Assembly (NCBI GenBank): GCA_902783795.1
Contig: CACZSO010000073.1
Span: forward strand, 1 to 6,542
Source of the DNA: an uncultured Eubacteriales bacterium
GTDB lineage: Bacteria > Bacillota > Clostridia > Lachnospirales > Lachnospiraceae
Direction: 5' to 3'
DNA length: 6,542 bases
Numbering within the stretch: position 1 is the first letter of the stretch; each line of letters begins with the position of its first letter. A program made the translations under genes and the position numbers. Positions 1 to 5,600 of the stretch are shown one piece after another. The notes beneath the pieces are model-generated. The model was not told the DNA's origin. It ran no database searches and saw only the letters and a program-made list of their open reading frames with translations.

Positions 1-128
1 AAGGGTGAAGCTGAGTTTACGTACCGTTAGGGCACCGGACCCAAGCGGAAGCGCCTCCCGGAAAGTACTATATGTCACCGCAGGCAGGTATACACAGTAG
101 AGGGGAGGCCACGTACACTACCGGGGCC
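1..128. other. Left flank without a convincing gene
   Basis: I see no complete gene here. The first frame reads nine residues (KGEAEFTYR) to a TAG at 28-30, which could be the tail of a + strand gene beginning outside the window, but it is too short to identify. The only other structure is a degenerate copy of the downstream repeat at 96-112. If the repeats are an insertion-sequence end, this stretch would be the non-coding terminal part of that element or its remnant. Confidence 0.4.
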
Positions 129-191
129 AGTAAGTGGAGGGGTGGCCACAGTAAGTGGAGGGGTGGCCACAGTAAGTGGAGGGGTTGGGAC
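129..191. repeat. Three tandem 21-bp repeats (probable IS terminal repeats)
   Basis: Units lie at 129-149, 150-170 and 171-191. The first two are identical, each starting AGTAAGTGGAGGGG and ending TGGCCAC. The third keeps the first 15 bases and differs at three positions near its 3' end (TTGGGAC instead of TGGCCAC). A shorter decayed copy, AGTAGAGGGGAGGCCAC, lies at 96-112. Multiple direct repeats at each end, acting as transposase binding sites, are typical of IS21-family elements, so I infer an element end near 191. Neither the transposase nor the other end is in the window. Confidence 0.75.
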
Positions 192-225
192 AGTTTATGA
201 AATCTTTGTGAAGTAGGTGATTTTC

Positions 226-253
226 TTGGAAAAACATTGTATACTGTTATAGA
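226..253 (+). promoter_or_regulatory. Probable promoter of the three-gene cluster
   Basis: A TTGGAA box at 226-231 and a TATAGA box at 248-253 are separated by 16 bp, in an AT-rich stretch about 40-60 bp before the first gene. A second -10-like hexamer, TATACT (240-245), matches the consensus better but has no -35 at proper spacing. A small dyad GACC-ATTC-GGTC (261-272) sits near the expected transcription start. The presumed IS end stops about 35 bp upstream of the -35, so the insertion may have replaced upstream control sequence. Confidence 0.4.
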
Positions 254-289
254 CAAAAAAGACCATTCGGTCATGGCAGAGGTGAATAG

Positions 290-688
290 ATGAGAAGATT
301 TTTATCAGGGTTAGGTTACAAAATGATGAATTTCATGCAGGGAAGATATGGGACAGATAAACTGAATCTGGCCATGCTGATCACTGCTGTGGTGTTTGAC
401 ATAGTGAATATGTTCCTGCAGCCCCTCTGGCTCCGGAGCATCCTCGGAATATTGTCCTCAGTACTGCTGATCCTGGCCATCTACAGGACTTTCTCCAGAA
501 ACATCCCCGCCAGACAAAAAGAACTAACGGCCTTCAATGCCTTCTTCAACCGCCTGAAGACGCTGAGGACTCATCATATCTATCGCTGCCCTGCATGCCG
601 GCAGAAGATCCGCGTACCCAGGAAACATGGGGTCAAGGTGGAGATCCGCTGCCCGAAATGCGGACAGACATTTACAAAAAAGATCTGA
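290..688 (+). CDS. Membrane-anchored zinc-ribbon protein, function unknown
   Basis: 132 residues. Two hydrophobic segments at about 25-43 and 48-65 form a membrane hairpin with little outside it. A basic stretch (70-98) leads to a C-terminal zinc ribbon with paired CxxC knuckles: C100-P-A-C103 and C121-P-K-C124, separated by a basic segment. By the positive-inside rule the ribbon is probably cytoplasmic. I recognise the layout as a small uncharacterised family common in Lachnospiraceae, but no function is known to me. The start is supported by a GAGGTG site at 279-284. The DUF5685 gene begins 13 nt after the stop, so the two are probably co-transcribed. A role in binding nucleic acid or a protein partner at the membrane is possible but speculative. 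Confidence 0.9.
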   Translation: MRRFLSGLGYKMMNFMQGRYGTDKLNLAMLITAVVFDIVNMFLQPLWLRSILGILSSVLLILAIYRTFSRNIPARQKELTAFNAFFNRLKTLRTHHIYRCPACRQKIRVPRKHGVKVEIRCPKCGQTFTKKI

Positions 689-701
689 ATAAGAGGCATC
701 C

Positions 702-1532
702 ATGTTTGGATATCTTACACTTTACAAAGAAAGACTGCTGAAAAAAGACCAGGATACCTACCAGGCATTTTACTGCGGGCTGTGCAGGGAACTTAAAAAA
801 AAGTTCGGCCAGCGCTCACGGCTGATCCTGGCCTATGACCTGGTGTTCCTGGCCATGCTTGATAATAGCCTGTATGAAGAAGAGAGCACCCGTAAAGAGA
901 GTTTCTGTGTATGGAAAAAAAGCCGGGTCCCGGTGGAATCCTCTGACTGCTTTTCCTATGCCGCCGATATGAATTTGCTGCTGTCGTATAATAATTATAT
1001 TGACCAGGCTCACGATTCCCAGTCGAAGACAGCCAGGGCAGCGGTAAAGCTTCTGGCCAGGGATTATAAGCGGACAGCAGAGCGCTATCCCCGTCAGAAA
1101 GAAGCATTGGAGACCTATATGAAACAGCTTTCCTCCTGGGAAAAGGATCCGGGAGATAATCCGGATGAGGCTGCGAATTACACAGGAAAGATGCTTCAGG
1201 AAGTTTTCCTCATGAAGGACGATGAGTTCGCTGTTTTCCTGCGTCCCATGCTGTTCTACCTGGGCAAGTACATCTATCTATGCGATGCCTACACAGATGT
1301 GGCGGAGGATATAAAAACAGGAAACTATAATCCCTACAAAGACTTGACAGAAGCCCCTGATTTTGATAAAAAAGTGCAGGAACATCTGGAAAGCATCATG
1401 GCAGAGTGCACAAGATATTTTGAGATGCTGCCGCTTTTCAGGCATCGTGATATTTTAAGAAATATTCTGTATGCCGGCGTCTGGATGCATTATTCCAGAG
1501 CCCGCAATGAACGTTTAAAAGAAAAGAGCTGA
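702..1532 (+). CDS. DUF5685 family protein
   Basis: 276 residues, predicted mostly alpha-helical and without a signal peptide, so cytoplasmic. The N-terminus (MFGYLTLYKERLL, then FYCGLC at 23-28) is the signature of the DUF5685 family of Clostridia, whose function is unknown. C25-x2-C28 is a possible metal or redox site; other cysteines are C69, C83, C194 and C236. Two aspartate motifs stand out: D101-QAH-D105, and D195-AYT-D199-VAE-D203 followed by IKTGNYNPY. The second closely resembles the second DxxxD motif of squalene/phytoene synthases (DVGED followed by a basic/Gly stretch and YLP or similar). An isoprenoid-synthase-like fold is my inference, not an established property. The start has an AAGAGG site (691-696). 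The J-protein start follows 3 nt after the stop, implying translational coupling. Confidence 0.93.
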   Translation: MFGYLTLYKERLLKKDQDTYQAFYCGLCRELKKKFGQRSRLILAYDLVFLAMLDNSLYEEESTRKESFCVWKKSRVPVESSDCFSYAADMNLLLSYNNYIDQAHDSQSKTARAAVKLLARDYKRTAERYPRQKEALETYMKQLSSWEKDPGDNPDEAANYTGKMLQEVFLMKDDEFAVFLRPMLFYLGKYIYLCDAYTDVAEDIKTGNYNPYKDLTEAPDFDKKVQEHLESIMAECTRYFEMLPLFRHRDILRNILYAGVWMHYSRARNERLKEKS

Positions 1533-1535
1533 CGT

Positions 1536-2234
1536 ATGTATTTCGACCCCTACCAGGTCCTGGGCGTTAGTCCCCAGGCCACGGACGATGAAGTGAAAAA
1601 GGCATATCGGGAACTGAGCCGCCGTTACCATCCGGACGCAAATATCAATAATCCGAACCGGGCACAGGCGGAAGAGAAGTTCAAACAGGTCCAGGAAGCT
1701 TATGAGCAGATCATCAAGATGAGGTCCACTCAGAGCAGTTCCGGCTACAGCTATCAGAATGATAACAGCCGCGCCGGCCAGGGATACGGATATCGTGATG
1801 CGAATCCTTTTCGTGATTTTTACAACGGGCCTTTTGGAGGTTTTTACCAGCGTGCCAGGCAGCAGGAACAGCAGATGCCGCTGGAATTTACGGCAGCCCG
1901 GAATTATATCATGAACGGCCATTATCAGGAAGGCCTGAATGTACTTAACCGCATAGAATCAGCTTATCGGAATGCTTTATGGTATTACTTGAGGGCCCAG
2001 GCAAATTCCGGACTCGGGAATCAGATGAATGCCCTGGAAGATGCCCGGATGGCTGCTTCGCTGGAACCCAATAATATGCAATACCGGAGTCTTCTGCAGC
2101 AGTTGGAGTCAGGCGGGAGAGCTTATACCTACATGAGCCGGGATTATGGCAGGAATGATATCATGAACACAGATTTCCTGTGTCCGTCTTTATGTCTTAT
2201 CTCTCTTTGCTGTCCCTGCAACGGACCTTGCTGA
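1536..2234 (+). CDS. J-domain (DnaJ-like) protein with TPR region and Cys-rich tail
   Basis: 232 residues. Residues 4-62 form a J domain with the essential HPD motif at H32-P33-D34, which in the family stimulates ATP hydrolysis by an Hsp70 (DnaK). A Gly/Tyr/Phe-rich linker (about 68-105) follows, then helices at about 115-192 with TPR-like pattern (NGHYQEGLNVL, then YYLRAQANSGLGNQMNALEDA). There is no DnaJ zinc-finger or C-terminal substrate-binding domain, so it is a specialised co-chaperone rather than DnaJ itself. All six cysteines fall in the last 17 residues (216, 220, 225, 226, 228, 232), within a hydrophobic tail. The start follows the DUF5685 stop by 3 nt with only a weak AAAAGAG site, consistent with coupling. 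Client and Hsp70 partner are unknown; no dnaK is nearby. Confidence 0.93.
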   Translation: MYFDPYQVLGVSPQATDDEVKKAYRELSRRYHPDANINNPNRAQAEEKFKQVQEAYEQIIKMRSTQSSSGYSYQNDNSRAGQGYGYRDANPFRDFYNGPFGGFYQRARQQEQQMPLEFTAARNYIMNGHYQEGLNVLNRIESAYRNALWYYLRAQANSGLGNQMNALEDARMAASLEPNNMQYRSLLQQLESGGRAYTYMSRDYGRNDIMNTDFLCPSLCLISLCCPCNGPC

Positions 2235-2299
2235 CCAGAGAATATCACGCTTTTTGAGGCTTTACAGAAAAGCAGGATCCCCGGATGAAAAGGGGAAAC

Positions 2300-2305
2300 A
2301 GGAGG
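2300..2305 (+). promoter_or_regulatory. Ribosome binding site fixing the lipoprotein start
   Basis: AGGAGG lies 5 nt before the ATG at 2311. It selects this start over the in-frame TTG at 2254, which has no such site and would place 19 charged residues before the signal peptide. Confidence 0.9.
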
Positions 2306-2310
2306 AAAAA

Positions 2311-3570
2311 ATGCGTATAAAAAATCTGCTGATGGTCATGGTGCTGCTCCTTGGATGTGTGCTTGCTTCTTGCGGAAGTGAACAGACAGCAGGCACTTCT
2401 TCCTCAGAAGTGACTTCTAAAGAAGTGGAGACACAGAAAGGGGAGGATGGACAGATCGTCCTGACATCCACCGTACATCTGAGGGAATTTGCCTCCATCG
2501 CGGCGCCCAGCATCACCCAGATCCCTGAAGGGTCAGCCGTTACATTGGCTGCTCTGGAAAACGACTGGGCCAGGGTCATCTATAATGGTCAGGAAGGCTA
2601 TGTGCTGAAAGAATACCTGGCAAAAGACGGGCACAGCGTAACAGATTCGGATGTCAGTCCGGATGGAAAGCAGGCCGCATCTGACACGCCGGAGAGTCAG
2701 GAAATATCGTCTTCTGAAAATGAAGAGGTTCCTCCGGAAACTTCTAAAGAAGCGGCTTCGGCCGAGCCTTCTTCTGCCACGGCTCCCGCGGTTGATCCGG
2801 CAGGCGGTGTGCTTACGGATAACGGCATGTTTGACCTTACGGGACTTTCGAATAAATCCATTCCCTACGGTAATGACTGGGATGATAAGGACAGCATCGG
2901 TCTTCCCGCCGGTGTCCATTACTACGAAAATATGTACGGGAAGTATTATCCCGTGTATTATATCAAGACCACGGAAAAGGTGATCTACCTGACCATGGAT
3001 GAAGGCTATGAGGCTGGCCATACCCCCACGATCCTGGATATCCTGAAGGAGAAGGGGGTGCATGCGGTCTTCTTCCTGACAAAGCAGTTCTATGACAGTG
3101 ATCCGCAACTGATCCAGAGGATGATCGATGAAGGCCACACCTTAGGCAACCATACCATCAACCATCCCTCGGGCGGATATCCGAAATATGTGGATGAACA
3201 CGGCCTTCAGTCCTTTACGGACGATGTTTCCACTCTCCATAAACTGATCTATGACAGCTACGGTTATTCCATGCGTCTCTTCCGTTTCCCGGAAGGAGAG
3301 TCTTCGGAACTTCTGATGGCGAAGCTTAACAACCTGGGCTATACCTCAGTTTTCTGGAGCTATGCCCACCGGGATTATGTGCTCGCTGACCAGCCGGATC
3401 CGGCGGTGACTTTAAAGCGGTGTGTAGATCATCTGGCACCCGGCGCCGTATACCTGCTGCACGCCGTATCATCGTCTAATACCGCGGCACTGGCTGATTT
3501 TATCGACCAGGCCAGGGCCTTGGGCTATGAATTCGCCGACTTCCCGACGGATGCCGTCAGCGCAAGGTAA
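2311..3570 (+). CDS. Lipoprotein with SH3b and PdaA-like polysaccharide deacetylase domains
   Basis: 419 residues. A lipoprotein signal peptide (MRIKNLL, hydrophobic core, lipobox L18-A-S-C21) predicts attachment to the outer face of the membrane. An SH3b domain (about 48-104), a probable wall-binding module, is followed by a Ser/Glu/Pro/Ala linker (about 106-165) and a NodB-type domain (about 223-410). The domain resembles PdaA, which removes the N-acetyl group from muramic acid during muramic-delta-lactam formation. Motifs: T228-M-D-E-G232-Y, H281-TIN-H285, R325-F-P-E-G329, H353-R-D355 and L-L-H384-A-V. The second acidic position of motif 1 is E231, where most deacetylases have D and PdaA has N. 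Peptidoglycan is the likely substrate. Whether it serves spore cortex or the vegetative wall (for example lysozyme resistance) cannot be told. A terminator follows; the 76-nt gap upstream shows no terminator, so read-through from the J-protein gene is possible. Confidence 0.93.
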   Translation: MRIKNLLMVMVLLLGCVLASCGSEQTAGTSSSEVTSKEVETQKGEDGQIVLTSTVHLREFASIAAPSITQIPEGSAVTLAALENDWARVIYNGQEGYVLKEYLAKDGHSVTDSDVSPDGKQAASDTPESQEISSSENEEVPPETSKEAASAEPSSATAPAVDPAGGVLTDNGMFDLTGLSNKSIPYGNDWDDKDSIGLPAGVHYYENMYGKYYPVYYIKTTEKVIYLTMDEGYEAGHTPTILDILKEKGVHAVFFLTKQFYDSDPQLIQRMIDEGHTLGNHTINHPSGGYPKYVDEHGLQSFTDDVSTLHKLIYDSYGYSMRLFRFPEGESSELLMAKLNNLGYTSVFWSYAHRDYVLADQPDPAVTLKRCVDHLAPGAVYLLHAVSSSNTAALADFIDQARALGYEFADFPTDAVSAR

Positions 3571-3590
3571 GGGATAATAAGAATAACGCG

Positions 3591-3621
3591 AAAAAAACGC
3601 CTCTTAAAAGGGGCGTTTTTT
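3591..3621 (+). terminator. Intrinsic terminator after the deacetylase gene
   Basis: ACGCCTCT pairs with GGGGCGT around a short TAAA loop (stem 3597-3604 with 3609-3616, one G-T pair), preceded by an A tract (3591-3597) and followed by a T tract (3616-3621). The A and T tracts can extend the stem, and the structure could also terminate transcription from the opposite strand. It separates the first four genes from the decarboxylase operon. Confidence 0.92.
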
Positions 3622-3636
3622 GCTGTGGGGGAGAGA

Positions 3637-3747
3637 GGGACACCTCATCCGTCAGCCTGAGGCTGACTGCATCCCTACAAGAGGAAGCCTTAATATGCCT
3701 TCTCCTTAAAGGGAAGGTGTCCCGAAGGGACGGATGAGGTGTTCCCC
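3637..3747. repeat. MITE-like palindromic intergenic repeat
   Basis: Perfect 14-bp inverted arms, ACACCTCATCCGTC (3640-3653) and GACGGATGAGGTGT (3729-3742), extend outward through GGG/CCC with one bulged base. Inside are a 7-bp hairpin GTCAGCC-TGA-GGCTGAC (3651-3667), a 5-bp hairpin GTCCC-GAA-GGGAC (3719-3731) and an imperfect CCTTCTCC/GGGAAGG hairpin (3698-3717). I recognise the motifs (ACACCTCATCCGTCAGCC, GGGAAGGTGTC) as a high-copy, non-coding element scattered in genomes of gut Clostridia. It encodes no protein, so any movement would depend on a transposase elsewhere. Transcribed, it would fold into a strong structure. Confidence 0.8.
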
Positions 3748-3768
3748 GCATTTCTCTCTACAAAAAAT

Positions 3769-3806
3769 AAAATGCAGTTGCATTTTACTTGATTTTTATG
3801 TATGAT
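3769..3806 (+). promoter_or_regulatory. Probable decarboxylase operon promoter with overlapping 18-bp dyad
   Basis: A TATGAT -10 box (3801-3806) lies 17 bp after a TTGCAT -35-like box (3778-3783). The -35 falls inside a perfect dyad, AAAATGCA-GT-TGCATTTT (3769-3786), so a protein bound there would block RNA polymerase. The -35 is weak (3 of 6 consensus bases), which would suit regulated expression. I do not recognise the dyad as the site of a named regulator. The rest of the leader to 3881 carries no convincing gene. An alternative reading of the dyad is a weak hairpin ending in TTTT. Confidence 0.5.
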
Positions 3807-3865
3807 AACGGTATACGGGGAAGAATTGGATTTGCCCCCGTTTTGAACGATGTTTTTCAAAAACT

Positions 3866-3872
3866 GAGGAGG
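3866..3872 (+). promoter_or_regulatory. Ribosome binding site fixing the carboxyltransferase start
   Basis: GAGGAGG lies 9 nt before the ATG at 3882. It favours this start over the in-frame TTG at 3789, which would lie upstream of the predicted transcription start and adds 31 residues with no family resemblance. Confidence 0.88.
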
Positions 3873-3881
3873 TTTTTAAGC

Positions 3882-5255
3882 ATGAGCGAACAGACTAAAG
3901 CGATGACCAGGATCGAAGGTCTCGTGGATGAAAACAGCTTTGTTGAGATCGGGTCATATGTGACCGCCCGTGCCACAGACTTTTCCCTTTCTGAAAAGAA
4001 GGAAAAGGGTGACGGTGTGGTGTGCGGCTATGCCACGGTCGACGGAAAGCTGGTCTTCGTATACAGCCAGGATGCGTCTGTTTTAGGCGGATCACTGGGT
4101 GAAATGCATGCGAAGAAGATTATTAAACTGTATGAGATGGCTATGAAGATGGGCGCTCCTGTGATCGGCATGATCGATTGCGCAGGTGTACGTCTGGAAG
4201 AAGCTGCAGATGGGCTGTTTGCCTTTGGAGAACTGTTTAAGGCACAGACACTGGCTTCCGGCATCGTACCCCAGATCCAGGCCATTTTTGGTAAATGCGG
4301 CGGCGGCATGGCCCTGTCTGCCGGGACGGCTGATTTCGTCTTCATGGAAGAAAAGGACGGAGCCTTGTTCGTGAATGCGCCGAACACGCTGGACGGAAAT
4401 TATAAAGAGAAACTGGATACAGCTTCAGCTTCTTACCAGGCAGAGAATACCGGCCTTGTGGACGGGACAGGCGCTGCGGATGCCATCCTGGATGAGATCC
4501 GCCAGCTGATCAGCCTTCTTCCCTCAAATAATCTGGAAAGTGCTGTCCAGGACGGTACGGATGACCTGAACCGTCTGACGGGCCAGCTGGAAGGCAGCAC
4601 AGATGTCCGTGAGATCATTTCCGTGGTCGCGGATAACGGCTTGTTTGCAGAAACGAAGAAAGCTTACGGAAAAGACGTAGCTACCGGTTTCATCCGTCTG
4701 GATGGCGTGACCGTAGGTGTCGTGGGTAATGCGGAAGAGAAACTGACATCGGCCGGCTGTGAAAAGGCGGCAGGATTCGTGACTTTCTGTGATGCTTTTG
4801 AGATCCCGGTCCTTACCTTTACCGGTGTCACCGGATTTGCGTCAGAGCTGGAAGAAGAGAAGCGTATGGCTAAGGCGGCAGCCGCCATGACGTATGCTTT
4901 TGCGAACGCCACCACTCCGAAGATCAATGTGATCTTCTCGGATTCTTACGGTTCTGCCTATACCGCCATGAATTCCAAGTCCTTAGGCTGTGACATCGTC
5001 TACGCTTTAGAGAATGTTAAGACCGGACTGATGGATGCGGCCATGGCTGCGAAGATCCTGGCAGGTGCATCGGGCGATGTGGCAGAGATCCGGGCTGCTT
5101 TTGAAGAGAAACAGACAGCGGAAGCCTCTGCAAGACGCGGTTATGTGGATGAGATCATTAATGCTTCTGATCTTAGAAAACAGATCCTGATCGCCCTGGA
5201 GATGCTGTTTAATAAACGTGAGGATGTGCCTTATAAGAAGCACGCAGCAAAATAA
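3882..5255 (+). CDS. Carboxyltransferase (alpha) subunit of a Na+-pumping biotin-dependent decarboxylase
   Basis: 457 residues, with the two crotonase-like halves of the acyl-CoA carboxyltransferase family. It would transfer CO2 from an acyl substrate to biotin on the carrier protein encoded downstream. Family landmarks: ENSFVEIGS (17-25), GDGVVCGYATVDG (43-55), QDASVLGGSLGE (63-74), CAGVRLEEAADGL (100-112), GKCGGGM (137-143), the second-half start DVREIISVVADNG (241-253), FCDAFEIPV (302-310) and RRGYVDEII (418-426). It is clearly shorter than MmdA-type subunits (about 510-520). It lacks their N-terminal helical segment, and second-half motifs are altered: GVTGFASELEEE (315-326) where MmdA has a PGFLPGxxQExxG loop, and GLMDAAMAAK (382-391) where MmdA has an MGPxGA-like motif. 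The substrate is therefore uncertain (methylmalonyl-CoA, glutaconyl-CoA, oxaloacetate or another). It is the first gene of a four-gene operon. Confidence 0.92.
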   Translation: MSEQTKAMTRIEGLVDENSFVEIGSYVTARATDFSLSEKKEKGDGVVCGYATVDGKLVFVYSQDASVLGGSLGEMHAKKIIKLYEMAMKMGAPVIGMIDCAGVRLEEAADGLFAFGELFKAQTLASGIVPQIQAIFGKCGGGMALSAGTADFVFMEEKDGALFVNAPNTLDGNYKEKLDTASASYQAENTGLVDGTGAADAILDEIRQLISLLPSNNLESAVQDGTDDLNRLTGQLEGSTDVREIISVVADNGLFAETKKAYGKDVATGFIRLDGVTVGVVGNAEEKLTSAGCEKAAGFVTFCDAFEIPVLTFTGVTGFASELEEEKRMAKAAAAMTYAFANATTPKINVIFSDSYGSAYTAMNSKSLGCDIVYALENVKTGLMDAAMAAKILAGASGDVAEIRAAFEEKQTAEASARRGYVDEIINASDLRKQILIALEMLFNKREDVPYKKHAAK

Positions 5256-5267
5256 CGGAGGAGAATT

Positions 5268-5597
5268 ATGGGTGAAATTTTAAGCAATGCCGCACTGAAT
5301 ACCCTTATGGGTATGGGTGTTGTTTTCGTCGTCCTCATCCTGATCTCCCTGGTGATCTCCGCTTTCTCCCTGATCAATAAGGCTGAAGCGAAAATGCATA
5401 AACAGGCAGCCCCTGTGAAGGTTCCGGAAAAACAGACTCCGGCGCCGGTCATAGAGGAAGAGGATGTAACAGACGATACAGAACTGGTAGCTGTGATAGC
5501 AGCAGCCATCGCGGCTTATGAAGGAACATCGGTGGAAGGACTGGTGGTCCGTTCCATACGGAAAATAAACAGAAACGAAAACTGGAGGAGAGGATAA
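5268..5597 (+). CDS. OadG-like small membrane subunit (gamma/delta) of the decarboxylase
   Basis: 109 residues. One N-terminal membrane helix (about 14-37, GMGVVFVVLILISLVIS) is followed by a charged stretch, a Pro/Ala-rich linker (about 46-64) and a conserved C-terminal helix and tail (ELVAVIAAAIAAYEG, VVRSIRKI, NENWRRG). This is the layout of OadG, MmdD and GcdC-type subunits, which tether the carboxyltransferase to the membrane beta subunit. A strong GGAGGAG site (5257-5263) precedes the start, 12 nt after the carboxyltransferase stop. The codons for the terminal WRRG supply the ribosome binding site of the next gene, so translation of the two is linked. Sequence identity in this family is low, but helix, tail and position agree. 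Confidence 0.92.
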   Translation: MGEILSNAALNTLMGMGVVFVVLILISLVISAFSLINKAEAKMHKQAAPVKVPEKQTPAPVIEEEDVTDDTELVAVIAAAIAAYEGTSVEGLVVRSIRKINRNENWRRG

Positions 5598-5600
5598 ATC

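Larger units (their letters stand above)
1..191. mobile_element. Possible right end of an IS21-like element (remnant)
   Basis: This is inferred from the tandem repeats at 129-191 and their degenerate copy at 96-112. Base composition changes sharply after 191, where GC-rich repeats give way to an AT-rich promoter-like region, which fits an insertion boundary there. The element would extend to the left, beyond the window. No istA or istB coding sequence is recognisable, so family assignment rests only on the repeat architecture. A local non-mobile tandem repeat is the alternative. Confidence 0.35.

Noticed and set aside
129..191. Possible CRISPR-like repeats
   Set aside because: The units are directly contiguous with no spacers, and no cas genes are present.
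68..274. Minus-strand open frame encoding a repeated PLHLLWP peptide
   Set aside because: The peptide repeat is only the translation of the tandem 21-bp DNA repeats. There is no supporting ribosome site or family resemblance.
2278..2296. TCCCC/GGGGA hairpin between the J-protein and deacetylase genes as a terminator
   Set aside because: The stem is only 5 bp with a 9-nt loop and no T tract follows, so it is not a credible terminator.
2254..2310. N-terminal extension of the deacetylase from a TTG codon
   Set aside because: The ATG at 2311 has a strong AGGAGG site and begins a proper lipoprotein signal peptide; the extension would bury it behind 19 polar residues.
2533..3138. Long minus-strand open frame (201 codons) opposite the deacetylase gene
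   Set aside because: It lies wholly within a well-supported gene on the other strand, has an unnatural Arg-rich composition, and matches no family I know.
3789..3881. N-terminal extension of the carboxyltransferase from a TTG codon
   Set aside because: GAGGAGG sits before the ATG at 3882, the extension resembles no family sequence, and the TTG lies between the predicted -35 and -10 boxes.
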